Shown here: positions 34,633-44,276 of the stretch, one piece after another | Layout of the letters: the number at the start of each line of letters is the position of its first letter | Position numbering within the stretch: the stretch's first letter is position 1 | Origin: an uncultured Bacilli bacterium | GTDB taxonomy: Bacteria > Bacillota_I > Bacilli_A > RF39 > UBA660 | Assembly (NCBI GenBank): GCA_910579455.1 | Contig: CAJTUT010000002.1 | Location: forward strand, 1-64,000 | Reading direction: 5' to 3' | Length of the DNA stretch: 64,000 bases | The notes under the pieces: model-generated | Databases searched by the model: none | Told to the model about the DNA's origin: nothing | Seen by the model: only the letters and a program-made list of their open reading frames with translations | Position numbers and translations under genes: made by a program

Positions 34633-35829
34633 TTAACTAAAATACATTACATCAATATCAACATCACTTGCTATACCATCTACTCTACCGTTTTGACACA
34701 ATTGCCATAATTTATACTTTCCTTGATAATTGGTCTTTTCAGTATAATGGGCCAACCAGGTATCATGATCAGTATCCAACCAAATCTTTTCTAAATAGTT
34801 TTTACTGCCATAACGCATACTTTGATATCCATGTTTTTCTATCTCATTCATAAAAGTCTCCCCTACCATGGATAATTTATAAAAACTCATATGGTGATGG
34901 TTGTAATCAAACCAATCTTCCCAGTCAAAGGCAACAGGAAGAGTAATTTCATAATCTTTAATCTGGTTTATTACCCATAAGGCATCTTTTTTAGCATCTT
35001 TTACAGAATTGGCATAAGAATAAAAGTAAACCCCTACATCCAATTTACATTTTAACGCCTCTTCTATATTCCTTTTAAAATAGGGATCTAGGATATATTG
35101 ATTTGTTTTCTCATCTTTTGTCCCTACCCTAATCATGACAAATTCAACACCAGCCCTCTTTATTTTAGAAAAATCAATATCTTCTTGCCATTTAGAGATA
35201 TCAATTCCTATTTTAGTTGTACTTGTTTTGTGTAATTTCACAATATCAAAGAACTCTGTTTTTTCTAATTGTTCTTTACTATTTCTTTTTTTCTCCTCTA
35301 CTTTTAACGTGAAATTTTTTACAGTTTGATTCCCACTTTGATCCTCTGCTTTATAAACTAAAGGATAGCTTCCAACTCGATGAAGATCATACTCTCCTTC
35401 AATTTTACAAGTAGGTCTATTATCGTAATTATCTCCACATAAAATACTAGACTCTAACTTAATATCATCACCTACTTCTACATGGTATTCTGAATCAAGC
35501 CAAATAAGAGGAGCTGTCTTATCTACTACCTCTATTTGGAAAGTATAAGGGACCTTAATATGATCATCATTTTCATAAAAAAATGTAAGCTCTTGTTTCC
35601 CTATTTTTGTTGTATTGATTTCTTTATTATTTAATATTTTCCCATTAATATGATTAATAAAGTCTGAAATTCTTTTCTTAGAAAATACTTCTACTTCTAA
35701 ATGTTCTACTAAATCTACTTCTATTTTAGCAGTTTTTATTCTAATATAAGAATACAATTGAAAACCTCCCGTAATAAGTAGGATAAACATGAGTATAAAA
35801 CATACGAAATAAAATATTTTCTTTTTCAT
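34633..35829 (-). CDS. GH25 muramidase with bacterial Ig-like domains
   Basis: 398 residues: an N-terminal signal anchor (FYFVCFILMFILLITGGF), two beta-sandwich modules (about 35-180, with DKTAPLIWLDSEYHVEVGDD and the repeat YKAEDQSGNQTVKNF typical of DUF5011/HYR-like domains), then a GH25 lysozyme domain (about 195-398). Its catalytic acids lie in KIGIDISKWQ and VAFDWEDWFDY. It cleaves the peptidoglycan sugar backbone, probably in cell-wall turnover. Its Ig-like modules resemble those of the giant surface protein at 52374. Confidence 0.92.
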   Translation of the reverse strand: MKKKIFYFVCFILMFILLITGGFQLYSYIRIKTAKIEVDLVEHLEVEVFSKKRISDFINHINGKILNNKEINTTKIGKQELTFFYENDDHIKVPYTFQIEVVDKTAPLIWLDSEYHVEVGDDIKLESSILCGDNYDNRPTCKIEGEYDLHRVGSYPLVYKAEDQSGNQTVKNFTLKVEEKKRNSKEQLEKTEFFDIVKLHKTSTTKIGIDISKWQEDIDFSKIKRAGVEFVMIRVGTKDEKTNQYILDPYFKRNIEEALKCKLDVGVYFYSYANSVKDAKKDALWVINQIKDYEITLPVAFDWEDWFDYNHHHMSFYKLSMVGETFMNEIEKHGYQSMRYGSKNYLEKIWLDTDHDTWLAHYTEKTNYQGKYKLWQLCQNGRVDGIASDVDIDVMYFS

Positions 35830-35921
35830 AACAAGCTCCTTATTTTATCATTTATTATTACTATAGTCTATTTTACTCTAAAAGAAAACAAAAAAGAAGA
35901 TGTTTATCTAATATTCTCCTT

Positions 35922-37061
35922 TTATTTTTCATTATGAATTGTAAATTTATTGAATCTTTTCATTTCACTATCTTCTAGGTCTGTTTTATTTAGTGAATCA
36001 ATTAGTTTCTTTTGCTCTTTTGAAAGTTTCTTTGGTGTTACTACTTTCATCACCACATACATATTTCCTTTTGTACCCTTACTTTTATTATCGACTCCTT
36101 TACCTCTAATTCGTTGTTTATCAGAAGAATCGACTCCTGCAGGTATAGTTAATTTTACATTTCCATATAAAGTAGGCACCATCTTTTTACAACCTAAGAT
36201 TGCTTCTGTGATAGTAAGTGGTACTTCTAGGTAAATATCATCTCCATCGCGAACAAAATATTCATGTTCTTCTACATAAAACTCTAAATATAAATCCCCA
36301 TTTGGCCCCCCATTCGCTCCAGGGTTTCCCTTTCCAGAAACTCTAAGACGATTTCCTGTATCAATTCCTGATGGAACATTCACTGTAATCGTTTTATTTT
36401 TTTTCACTCTTCCTTTACCACGACACTTACTACACTTTGTTTTAAAAGTTTTTCCTTCTCCAGAACAAGATGGGCAAGTCGTTTTTGAAACAAAAGAACC
36501 TAATATGGTATGCTGTTCTGTTGTAATCGTTCCACTACCATGACATCTATCACAGGTTTCAGGATCAAATCCCCCTTCGCCATGACACTCATCGCATTCT
36601 TCTACCACATCTAAATTAATATCCTTTTCACATCCATAAATTGCTTCATCAAAACTAAGATCTATCCTCATTAATAAATCCGATCCTCTAGTTGCACGTG
36701 TCTTAGATCCTCGGCCACCTTGGGAGAATCCTCCAAAGCCACCACCAAAAATGTTATCGAAGATATCTCCAAAATCAAAGTCACTAGCATCAAATCCAGC
36801 TCCTCCAAAGCCTCCAAAACCTGAAGACGATCCACCTACTCCAGCATGACCATATTGATCATACATCTTTCTTTTAGACTCATCGGATAAGACTTCATAG
36901 GCTTCTTGAGCCTCTTTAAATTTTTCTGCGGCATCTGGATTATCTTTATTTAAGTCTGGATGAAACTCTTTTGCTTTTTTTCTAAAAGCACTTTTAATTT
37001 CTGCATCCGTAGCACTTCTAGAAACTCCTAAGACTTCATAATAATCACGTTTATCTGCCAT
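35922..37061 (-). CDS. dnaJ: Chaperone DnaJ
   Basis: Co-chaperone that stimulates DnaK ATPase. 379 residues: a J domain with HPD in KKAKEFHPDLNKDN, a Gly/Phe-rich region (GGFGGAGFDASDFDFG), a zinc domain with four CxxCxGxG units (CDECHGEGG, CDRCHGSGT, CPSCSGEGK, CSKCRGKGR), and the C-terminal substrate domains. The ATG at 37061 has AGGTGT before it. It is separated from dnaK by pepF, an unusual gene order. Confidence 0.97.
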   Translation of the reverse strand: MADKRDYYEVLGVSRSATDAEIKSAFRKKAKEFHPDLNKDNPDAAEKFKEAQEAYEVLSDESKRKMYDQYGHAGVGGSSSGFGGFGGAGFDASDFDFGDIFDNIFGGGFGGFSQGGRGSKTRATRGSDLLMRIDLSFDEAIYGCEKDINLDVVEECDECHGEGGFDPETCDRCHGSGTITTEQHTILGSFVSKTTCPSCSGEGKTFKTKCSKCRGKGRVKKNKTITVNVPSGIDTGNRLRVSGKGNPGANGGPNGDLYLEFYVEEHEYFVRDGDDIYLEVPLTITEAILGCKKMVPTLYGNVKLTIPAGVDSSDKQRIRGKGVDNKSKGTKGNMYVVMKVVTPKKLSKEQKKLIDSLNKTDLEDSEMKRFNKFTIHNEK

Positions 37062-37075
37062 ATTTATACACCTCA

Positions 37076-38866
37076 CTATTTTTCATAATATATATTTTCA
37101 TACTCTTTTAATAAAGAATCAAAATAAGAAATCGCATCTTCATATACTTTTGGATTTTCCAAATCGACACCTAGGACTTCAAATGCCTCTTTTGGCCATT
37201 TATCATTACCTACTTTTAAAAATTCTAAATAACAATTTAACATTTCTTCTTCTCCTCTTAATATTTTAGAAGCAACCATTGTAGCGACACTAATACAAAT
37301 CGCATAGCTGTAAAGATAAAAATTCATAAAGTAATGACTTCTAGTAGCCCATGAACTATTTGAGTATTCATCTAGCTTAACGTAGTCTCCATAGTATTTT
37401 TCTAATGATTTCTTAGTTAAATCATCCATGTAATCTTTGGTAATTATATTGTTATTAGATACTGCCTGATACATTTCTTCTTCCATTTTTCCTTCTCTTA
37501 CAGCTCCATACAAATTAGACACGATTACATGAATGATATTTTCAAGTCCTAAAAGTTTTTCATTCTTAGTCTTAGCATGTCTAAAAATATAGTCAGATAG
37601 TAGGAATTCATTTACTAAGGAAGCTACTTCTGCTACGATAATATGCAAACCACGATATTGAACCTTATTATTTTCTATAATCAATTGATGATTAATATGA
37701 TGCCCACATTCATGTGCAATGGTAGAAAGAGAAGCTAGATTTCCATTAAAGCTCATCAAGATTCTAGAATTTTTATCGTGCCCAGAAATATTGTATCCTC
37801 CTGCACATTTTCCTCTATATTGACAATAGTCAATATATCTATTTTTTATAATAGAATCATATTTTTCTAAATAATCTTCTCCTAATTTTCCTAATGCACC
37901 TCTTACGATATTTTGTGCTTCTTCAATGGTATATTCTTCCTTAGAATTGATCATATTAAGATTCAAATCAAAAGGATGCAGATCAAAACCTAACACTTTC
38001 TTTCTTAGCTGATAATACTTGTGTAAAGAATCTAGATGACTTTCAGTAGTTGTAACTAGTGTTTTAAAAACTTTATCTGTTAGATTTAGTCCAAACAGTT
38101 TTTTATGCCATGCATCTTGATAGCCATGTAGCTTTGCTACTGTTTGATTCATTGCAACATATCCATGTAGAAAACTAGCAGAACTTTTAGCATATTCATT
38201 TATTTTTTTATTAAATAATTGGTATGCCTGTTTTCTAATACTGCTATCTCTATTTTTTAAGAAACGAATATAATTATTAGGTGATAAAACTTCTTCTTTC
38301 CCATCAATCATAATCGTTCCATAATGATGTTCACTATGTAGTAAGGTAGAAGCCATATCAGAAAAATGATCCATAGAATTGACAAGTTCTGTAATCATTT
38401 GTTCTTCTTTTGCACTTAGTATATATTCTTTCTCGCGATAAATTTTATCTAAATAGGGTTTAAACTCTATTAGGCTTTCACACTTTTTAAATAATTCGTT
38501 ATATTGATTAGAACTCAATTTTAATAGTTCTGGTGCAAAAAAACTGGTTGCTTTTGAAAACTCAGTATCTAAATGTTCTACTTTGTTTTTTCTTTCTATA
38601 CTACTAGAAATACCAACTTCTTGATCATTCATTGTGACAGCATAAATAAATAGATTTTGTACTAAAACCAAAATTTCTATCTCTTTTTGTAAATACTCAT
38701 ATATTTTTTTTGGATTTTCAAAGCAATCTTTATATTTTCTTAGCTTCGTTATCCATGTTTCTGCTTTTTTATAATTTGCTAGAAAATCATCTTCATCTTT
38801 AAAGTATTCTGTTAAATCCCATTGATACTTCTCTGGGACTTCTTCTCTACTATTATATTTTTGCAT
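37076..38866 (-). CDS. pepF: Oligoendopeptidase F (M3 family)
   Basis: 596 residues. A zinc metallopeptidase of the thimet family that cleaves short peptides in the cytosol. The active site is IAHECGHHINHQ (HExxH, about 390) with a downstream Glu (EVASLVNEFLL). Motif LYSYAICISVATMVASKIL near the C-terminus is typical of PepF. It sits between dnaK and dnaJ in one orientation and is probably cotranscribed with them. Its role there would be clearing peptide debris, by inference only. Confidence 0.94.
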   Translation of the reverse strand: MQKYNSREEVPEKYQWDLTEYFKDEDDFLANYKKAETWITKLRKYKDCFENPKKIYEYLQKEIEILVLVQNLFIYAVTMNDQEVGISSSIERKNKVEHLDTEFSKATSFFAPELLKLSSNQYNELFKKCESLIEFKPYLDKIYREKEYILSAKEEQMITELVNSMDHFSDMASTLLHSEHHYGTIMIDGKEEVLSPNNYIRFLKNRDSSIRKQAYQLFNKKINEYAKSSASFLHGYVAMNQTVAKLHGYQDAWHKKLFGLNLTDKVFKTLVTTTESHLDSLHKYYQLRKKVLGFDLHPFDLNLNMINSKEEYTIEEAQNIVRGALGKLGEDYLEKYDSIIKNRYIDYCQYRGKCAGGYNISGHDKNSRILMSFNGNLASLSTIAHECGHHINHQLIIENNKVQYRGLHIIVAEVASLVNEFLLSDYIFRHAKTKNEKLLGLENIIHVIVSNLYGAVREGKMEEEMYQAVSNNNIITKDYMDDLTKKSLEKYYGDYVKLDEYSNSSWATRSHYFMNFYLYSYAICISVATMVASKILRGEEEMLNCYLEFLKVGNDKWPKEAFEVLGVDLENPKVYEDAISYFDSLLKEYENIYYEK

Positions 38867-38917
38867 ATAATTCCTTTCTTTTATCAGTGAAAAGTTCTAG
38901 TTTCCTAGAACTTTGTC

Positions 38918-40753
38918 TTATTTTTCTTCATAATCAGCGTCTGCTACATCATCATCTTTTTTCTTTTTCTTAGACTTTTTATCTTCTTTAGAGTCAGAGT
39001 CAGCTGCTTCTTGTCTTTCTTTATTTGCTTGCTCATAAGCCTTAGCAGCAATTTCCATTGCTTTTTCACTTAGCTTATCTTTTGCGGATTTTATATCATC
39101 AATATTGTCTTTTGCTAGGGCATCTTTTACATCTTTCATTAGTTTTTCGACTTCATCTTTTTCTGATTTTTCTACTTTGTCGCCTAAGTCTTTAATGGCT
39201 TTTTCGGTTTGGAATACTAATTGTTCTGCTTCGTTTCTTACTTCAGCTTCTTCTTTTTTCTTCTCATCAGCTGCTTTATTTGCCTCTGCTTCTTTCATCA
39301 TCTTTTCGATTTCTTCATCAGTTAAAGTAGTATTAGATGTGATGGTAATAGATTGTTCTTTATTCGTTCCTAAATCCTTAGCAGTAACATTTACAATCCC
39401 ATTCGCATCAATATCAAATTTAACTTCGATTTGAGGAACTCCACGTGGTGCTGGTGGGATATTTGTTAATTGGAATCTTCCAAGTGTTTTGTTATCAGCA
39501 GCCATTGAACGTTCTCCTTGTAATACGTGAACATCTACAGCTGGTTGGTTATCAGCAGCAGTTGAGAATACTTCACTTTTTGATGTTGGTATCGTTGTAT
39601 TACGAGGAATTAATGTAGTCATAACACCACCTAATGTTTCAATACCAAGTGATAGTGGAGTTACATCAAGTAACACGATATCATTAACATCTCCTGTTAG
39701 GACTCCTCCTTGAATTGCTGCACCCATTGCAACAACCTCATCTGGATTCACTTCACGAGATGGCTCTTTTCCAAGCTCTTTAGTAATTAAATCATATACC
39801 ATAGGGATACGAGTAGATCCTCCTACAAAGATAACTTTATCAATATCTTCCTTCTTCATCTTAGCATCTTTTAATGCTTTTTTAACAGGATCTAGAGTAG
39901 ATTCTACTAAATCACGAATCAAATCTTCAAATTTAGCACGAGTTAGCGTAATATCTAAGTGAAGTGGTTCTCCATCATCACCCTTTGCAATAAATGGTGC
40001 TGAAATTTGAGTAGATAATACTCCTGATAAATCTTTTTTTGCTTTTTCAGCAGCTTCTTTAAGTCTTTGCATTGCCATTTTGTCTTTACTTAAGTCAACA
40101 CTATTTTCTTGTCTGAACTCTTTTACTAAGTAATCAATGATCGCTTTATCAAAATCATCTCCACCAAGTTTATTATTTCCATTAGTAGATTTTACTTCAA
40201 ATACACCATCACCAAGTTCTAGAATGGAAACATCGAATGTTCCTCCACCTAAGTCATAAACTAAAATGGTTTGTCCTTCATCCTTTTCAAGTCCATAAGC
40301 AAGAGCAGCAGCAGTTGGCTCGTTAATAATTCTTTCTACTTCAAGTCCTGCAATCTTACCTGCATTTTTAGTAGCTTGTCTTTGGCTATCGTTAAAGTAT
40401 GCTGGAACAGTAATTACTGCTTTATCTACCTTATCTCCAAGATAAGACTCTGCATAATCTTTGATATAGGATAAAATCATTGCTGAGATTTCTTCTGGTG
40501 TATATTCTTTTCCTTCAGCTTCTACTTTATCTCCACTACCCATTAATCTTTTAACAGAAGAAATGGTATTTGGATTGGTTAGAGCTTGACGCTTTGCAGC
40601 ATCTCCTACAATTCTTTCTCCTTTTTTAAATGCTACAACAGATGGAGTAGTTCTTCCTCCTTCTGGGTTTGGAATCACCTTTGGTGCTCCTGCTTCTAAT
40701 ACTGCACAACATGAGTTTGTTGTACCTAAATCAATACCTATTATTTTACTCAT
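38918..40753 (-). CDS. dnaK: Chaperone DnaK (Hsp70)
   Basis: 611 residues, full length: an ATPase domain with IGIDLGTTNSCCAVLE, FNDSQRQATKNAGKIAGLEV, VYDLGGGTFDVSIL and IFVGGSTRIPMV, the interdomain linker VLLDVTPLSLGIETLGG, a substrate-binding domain, and an acidic tail (DDDVADADYEEK). An AGGAGAGA ribosome binding site. It lies in the HrcA/CIRCE-regulated heat-shock operon. Confidence 0.98.
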   Translation of the reverse strand: MSKIIGIDLGTTNSCCAVLEAGAPKVIPNPEGGRTTPSVVAFKKGERIVGDAAKRQALTNPNTISSVKRLMGSGDKVEAEGKEYTPEEISAMILSYIKDYAESYLGDKVDKAVITVPAYFNDSQRQATKNAGKIAGLEVERIINEPTAAALAYGLEKDEGQTILVYDLGGGTFDVSILELGDGVFEVKSTNGNNKLGGDDFDKAIIDYLVKEFRQENSVDLSKDKMAMQRLKEAAEKAKKDLSGVLSTQISAPFIAKGDDGEPLHLDITLTRAKFEDLIRDLVESTLDPVKKALKDAKMKKEDIDKVIFVGGSTRIPMVYDLITKELGKEPSREVNPDEVVAMGAAIQGGVLTGDVNDIVLLDVTPLSLGIETLGGVMTTLIPRNTTIPTSKSEVFSTAADNQPAVDVHVLQGERSMAADNKTLGRFQLTNIPPAPRGVPQIEVKFDIDANGIVNVTAKDLGTNKEQSITITSNTTLTDEEIEKMMKEAEANKAADEKKKEEAEVRNEAEQLVFQTEKAIKDLGDKVEKSEKDEVEKLMKDVKDALAKDNIDDIKSAKDKLSEKAMEIAAKAYEQANKERQEAADSDSKEDKKSKKKKKDDDVADADYEEK

Positions 40754-40768
40754 AAATTTATCTCTCCT

Positions 40769-41353
40769 TTAATCTAATTTATTAATTTTAACTGATGCAG
40801 GGCGAATTACCCTATCAATTAATTTATATCCTTTTAATAATACTTCTGTAACAACCTCATCATCATACTCTTCTAAGTTATCAGTCATCAACGCTTCTTC
40901 TAAAGTAGAATCAAATACCTCTCCTTGACGAGATATTTCTACGACTCCATATTTTTTTAATACTTCCATTAAGGATGCATACATCATCTTAAATCCCTCT
41001 AAGAATTTAGATAATTCATCGGTAAGATCATTATCATCTAACTTGATAGCTCGCTCAAAGTTATCAATGATTGGAATTAAGTCAGTAATAATTGATTGAT
41101 TACAATATTTCTTAAAATTAGAAACCTCCTCATCCTTTCTTTTGCGGTAATTAATTAGTTCTGCTTGAGCAAGTTTTACTTTTTCAATCAAATTAGCAAT
41201 CTCACATTTTAATTGTTCATTTTCTTCCTTTAAAGAATTTTTCTCTTTCTTATCATGATGATTACACTTACACTTTTCTTTTTTGTCATTCTGACATTGA
41301 CACTCTTGTTTTTCTTTCTTTTCTTTTTCTACTTCTCTTTTTTCTTCTGTCAT
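40769..41353 (-). CDS. grpE: Nucleotide exchange factor GrpE with a Cys/His-rich N-terminus
   Basis: 194 residues. The conserved core (about 45-194) has a long coiled coil followed by the beta wing: ELINYRKRKDEEVSNFKKYC, LIPIIDNFERAIKL, MTDNLEEYDDEVVTEVLLKG and RVIRPASVKI. The N-terminal extension (about 16-36) contains a compact CQCQ...CKCNHH cluster, unusual for GrpE and suggestive of metal or redox binding. It lies 15 bp from dnaK and 12 bp from hrcA. Confidence 0.95.
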   Translation of the reverse strand: MTEEKREVEKEKKEKQECQCQNDKKEKCKCNHHDKKEKNSLKEENEQLKCEIANLIEKVKLAQAELINYRKRKDEEVSNFKKYCNQSIITDLIPIIDNFERAIKLDDNDLTDELSKFLEGFKMMYASLMEVLKKYGVVEISRQGEVFDSTLEEALMTDNLEEYDDEVVTEVLLKGYKLIDRVIRPASVKINKLD

Positions 41354-41365
41354 ATCTTCACCTCT

Positions 41366-42364
41366 TTAATGATCACTTTCTATATTTTCTTTTAGAAATT
41401 CAAGTAAGGATACTACTCTTTCATAATCCATTCTTTTAGGACCTACGATAGCAAGTGTTCCTTCCTCGTTTCCATTTGAGAATTTAGTTTTAACAACCGT
41501 TACATCGGAATCAATATTATTTTCACTCCCAATAAATACTTTAATATTATTATCATGATCTTCTTTTATTTCACGTAATACTTCAGTATCATCTAATTTA
41601 TGAAAAATATCTTTAATTTTTTCAATGTTACTAAATTCTGGTTGCTCTAAAAACTTCGTTCGACCAACTATATTTATATCACTATTTTTAGTCGAAAAAT
41701 CAGAAAATACGTTGTAAAAAGCATTATATAGTTGTTCATGTTGAACAACATACTTTCCTATAATTGGCTTTACTTCATATTCTAGTTTAGCACTCACTTC
41801 ATCAATTGGAGTTCCAATAATTAAATTATTGATCAAACTAACTGTCTTTTTGATATCATCTAAAGAGATTCCTTCAAACTTCATCTCTTTATGCTCCACA
41901 TGACCTCGATCAGTAATGACAATGACTACAATATGATTCTCATCAATAGGAACCGCTTCAATTTGCTTTAATAAATTTTCATGAGAAGATGTTCCAAGAG
42001 CTATCGTTGCATAACTAGTCATTTCTGAGATAATCTGTAAACTTTTAGTAATACAATCCGCTAAAGGTAGTTGTTGATTCCTAAATATCATTTGAAGCTT
42101 TAACATATCCTCAGCATTCATCTTCTTTAACTCCATTAAGTGATCCACATAATAACGATATCCCTCTTCACTAGGAATTCTACCAGATGAGGTGTGCATC
42201 TTCTCTAGTAGTCCCACAGACTCTAAATAAGCCATTTCACTCCTCACAGTGGCACTAGAACATTTGAGTTTTTTACAAATCGAATTAGAACTAATCGGTT
42301 TGGCTAGTTTAATATAATGTTCAACTATTAGCTTTAGAATACTTTCTTGTCTTTTAGTTAACAT
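41366..42364 (-). CDS. hrcA: Heat-inducible transcription repressor HrcA
   Basis: 332 residues. The N-terminal winged helix (about 1-75) has LTKRQESILKLIVEHYIKLA, CKKLKCSSATVRSEMAYLE and SSGRIPSEEGYRYYVDHL; the C-terminal ligand/dimer domain includes ALGTSSHENLLKQIEAVPI. It represses its own operon by binding CIRCE, found just upstream. ATG 42364 is preceded by GGAGG at 42376-42372; an in-frame upstream start lies inside the CIRCE repeat and is rejected. Confidence 0.95.
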   Translation of the reverse strand: MLTKRQESILKLIVEHYIKLAKPISSNSICKKLKCSSATVRSEMAYLESVGLLEKMHTSSGRIPSEEGYRYYVDHLMELKKMNAEDMLKLQMIFRNQQLPLADCITKSLQIISEMTSYATIALGTSSHENLLKQIEAVPIDENHIVVIVITDRGHVEHKEMKFEGISLDDIKKTVSLINNLIIGTPIDEVSAKLEYEVKPIIGKYVVQHEQLYNAFYNVFSDFSTKNSDINIVGRTKFLEQPEFSNIEKIKDIFHKLDDTEVLREIKEDHDNNIKVFIGSENNIDSDVTVVKTKFSNGNEEGTLAIVGPKRMDYERVVSLLEFLKENIESDH

Positions 42365-42375
42365 TTCAAAACCTC

Positions 42376-42402
42376 CTAGCACTATAATTTTACGAGTGCT
42401 AA
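42376..42402 (-). promoter_or_regulatory. CIRCE operator of the hrcA operon
   Basis: On the + strand, CTAGCACTA-N9-GAGTGCTAA: one arm is perfect and the other matches 7 of 9 positions of TTAGCACTC-N9-GAGTGCTAA. It lies between the -10 box and the hrcA start and touches the ribosome binding site, the normal position for HrcA repression. Confidence 0.93.
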
Positions 42403-42406
42403 AGTC

Positions 42407-42435
42407 ATTATATGACTAAAATTAGCAATTGTCAA
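42407..42435 (-). promoter_or_regulatory. Sigma-A promoter of the hrcA-grpE-dnaK-pepF-dnaJ operon
   Basis: On the - strand: TTGACA at 42435-42430, a 17-nt spacer, TATAAT at 42412-42407. The -35 box is embedded in the second inverted repeat (42422-42448). Confidence 0.85.
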
Positions 42436-42448
42436 TATTAATTGCTAA
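42422..42448. promoter_or_regulatory. Second CIRCE-like repeat and/or terminator overlapping the -35
   Basis: TTAGCAATT-N9-AATTGCTAA is a perfect inverted repeat with the CIRCE geometry (9-9-9) and 7 of 9 consensus bases per arm. It extends to a 13-bp stem with flanking A/T. It could also terminate the upstream gene ending at 42462, since T residues follow on the - strand. Confidence 0.6.
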
Positions 42449-42461
42449 TTTTTATATTTTT

Positions 42462-43703
42462 TTATGGAGCAACAACTTCAGGTCCTAAATTCATTGTAAT
42501 TCCATCATTACTTTGATTATAACAATCCTCTACTATACGTTTTGGAATAGCAATAGTTACCTTCCCCGTTGCTTTATTATTAGAATTAATCTTTATTCTA
42601 TAATTCAGTTTTCTATTTTCAATATCAGATTTCAATTCACAATCTACTATTTTATCGCCAATCTTACAAGTTGGAGAGATTCCTGTACTAATATCATGAA
42701 ATCTTTGACTAGTACATCTTCTAGATACAATATTAATATTCCCCTCTAGCGTATATTCGCGACCAATATATAGAGTTGTATTATCTATTTTTTCCAATTG
42801 TAAAGCAACCTTATCTCCACTGATAAAAGTAATATCTGTTGACAACCGTGTCCGCTTGTTTATATTACCGTGTTTATCTTTCCATCCATACATATTACCA
42901 TCTTCGACCCCAGGAAGTATAATTTCCATATTTCCCTCTAAAAAATTATTCAGAACTGGACGAATACCAAAGATTTTACAATTATTTTCCGAGCGAAGTC
43001 CATGAAGAGCAGAATTATATGTATGCGTTCCTATCTTTACAGTAACTTCGCTTTGTTTTTGTGCATCCACATAAGTAAGGGTTCCTTTTGAATTATTATC
43101 ACACAACTTGACTGTAATAAGATTGTTATTCCAAGTATCAGGATAATACTGTCCCCTTTTAGATGACGATATTTCAAAAATAGGTGCAATATCATCTGTT
43201 TTAAATTCATACCCAGTATCTAATGATACAACTTTCGAAGAGTTCCCATAAATATCAAATACTTTTGGAGTATTAATCTTAAGTTTTCCTACTGTATCAT
43301 TCTCTTCTGGAATGTTAAGTGAACAATGAATAGTAGCTGTCTTGTGATCAGATGATAAATTAGAAGAAGTGCATAAAGAGGTTAAAGAATAAGTGCCTAT
43401 AGAAAAACTCGTAGTGTAGCTTCTGGATAAGTCTATTTCGGTATCGTCCGAAGCAGAAAGAGTTACTGATAACTCATGAGCCGTTTTTGTATATAGTGTC
43501 TCTGGACTTTTGCTAATAGTAATAGTAGGAGGAGTTAAATCTCGAAATTCCAAGTCATTAATCACATTACTTACAAACTTTTTACTATTACTTCTTTCGA
43601 ATGAAATTGTACTCATAAGTAAAGACATCAATAATATCATAACAATTAATAAACCATATAACATAGTTGAAATTGCAAATCCATTTCTATTTAATTTTCC
43701 CAC
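42462..43703 (-). CDS. Pilin-like, membrane-anchored exported protein
   Basis: 413 residues. The N-terminus has a prepilin-like pattern, a short basic leader with NGF then a long hydrophobic helix (AISTMLYGLLIVMILLMSLL). Glu at +5 is absent, so processing by a prepilin peptidase is uncertain. The ectodomain begins TPPTITISKSPETL and has Ig-like beta-rich repeats (TAPIFEI..., DIYGNS) with paired cysteines. It resembles a cell-surface adhesin-type structure. It is directly upstream of hrcA on the same strand. Function unknown. Confidence 0.65.
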   Translation of the reverse strand: MGKLNRNGFAISTMLYGLLIVMILLMSLLMSTISFERSNSKKFVSNVINDLEFRDLTPPTITISKSPETLYTKTAHELSVTLSASDDTEIDLSRSYTTSFSIGTYSLTSLCTSSNLSSDHKTATIHCSLNIPEENDTVGKLKINTPKVFDIYGNSSKVVSLDTGYEFKTDDIAPIFEISSSKRGQYYPDTWNNNLITVKLCDNNSKGTLTYVDAQKQSEVTVKIGTHTYNSALHGLRSENNCKIFGIRPVLNNFLEGNMEIILPGVEDGNMYGWKDKHGNINKRTRLSTDITFISGDKVALQLEKIDNTTLYIGREYTLEGNINIVSRRCTSQRFHDISTGISPTCKIGDKIVDCELKSDIENRKLNYRIKINSNNKATGKVTIAIPKRIVEDCYNQSNDGITMNLGPEVVAP

Positions 43704-43733
43704 ACTATCACGTTCCCTATTATACCAATGATA

Positions 43734-44276
43734 TCATATTTTTCTTAAGATGACTACCCATTTATCCCCATATCTACGTCTCTTAAATTCTACAAAATTT
43801 TTACTATATACAATTTGATCTAAACGATTGCTTTCACATATAATAAGACCATAGAGGTTAATCATTTGATACTCTTCTATCATATCAATGCTTCTTTTTA
43901 TATAATCTGTATCATATGGCGGATCTAAAAATATTACATCGAATTTTATCGTTTTTAATTCTTGTAAAGCACTTTTATAATTCTTGTTCAATACTACAGA
44001 ATGATTAGAAATATCAAAAGTATTAACATTTTTTTTAATAATCTGAACAGCACTTTTATTAATATCATTAAAGTAAACCATCATTGCTTTTCTACTAATA
44101 GCCTCTAATCCTAAATTTCCACTTCCAGAAAATAAATCCAAGCAAATACAATTTTCAATTTCCTCTTGGATCATAGAAAACAAACTTTCTTTTATTCTAT
44201 CCATTGTAGGTCTAGTCCCCTCTAAACGATATCCCTCAATATTTCTTCCTTTTAAAAAGCCACTAACAATTTTCAT
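43734..44276 (-). CDS. rsmD: 16S rRNA (guanine966-N2)-methyltransferase RsmD
   Basis: 180 residues. A Rossmann methyltransferase: IVSGFLKGRNIEGY, RPTMDRIKESLFSMI, LDLFSGSGNLGLEAISR (SAM-binding motif I) and FDVIFLDPPYDTDYI with the catalytic DPPY. The ATG 44276 has AAGGGG before it. It overlaps the end of the YlbF-like gene, as rsmD (ylbH) follows ylbF in Bacillus. Confidence 0.95.
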   Translation of the reverse strand: MKIVSGFLKGRNIEGYRLEGTRPTMDRIKESLFSMIQEEIENCICLDLFSGSGNLGLEAISRKAMMVYFNDINKSAVQIIKKNVNTFDISNHSVVLNKNYKSALQELKTIKFDVIFLDPPYDTDYIKRSIDMIEEYQMINLYGLIICESNRLDQIVYSKNFVEFKRRRYGDKWVVILRKI

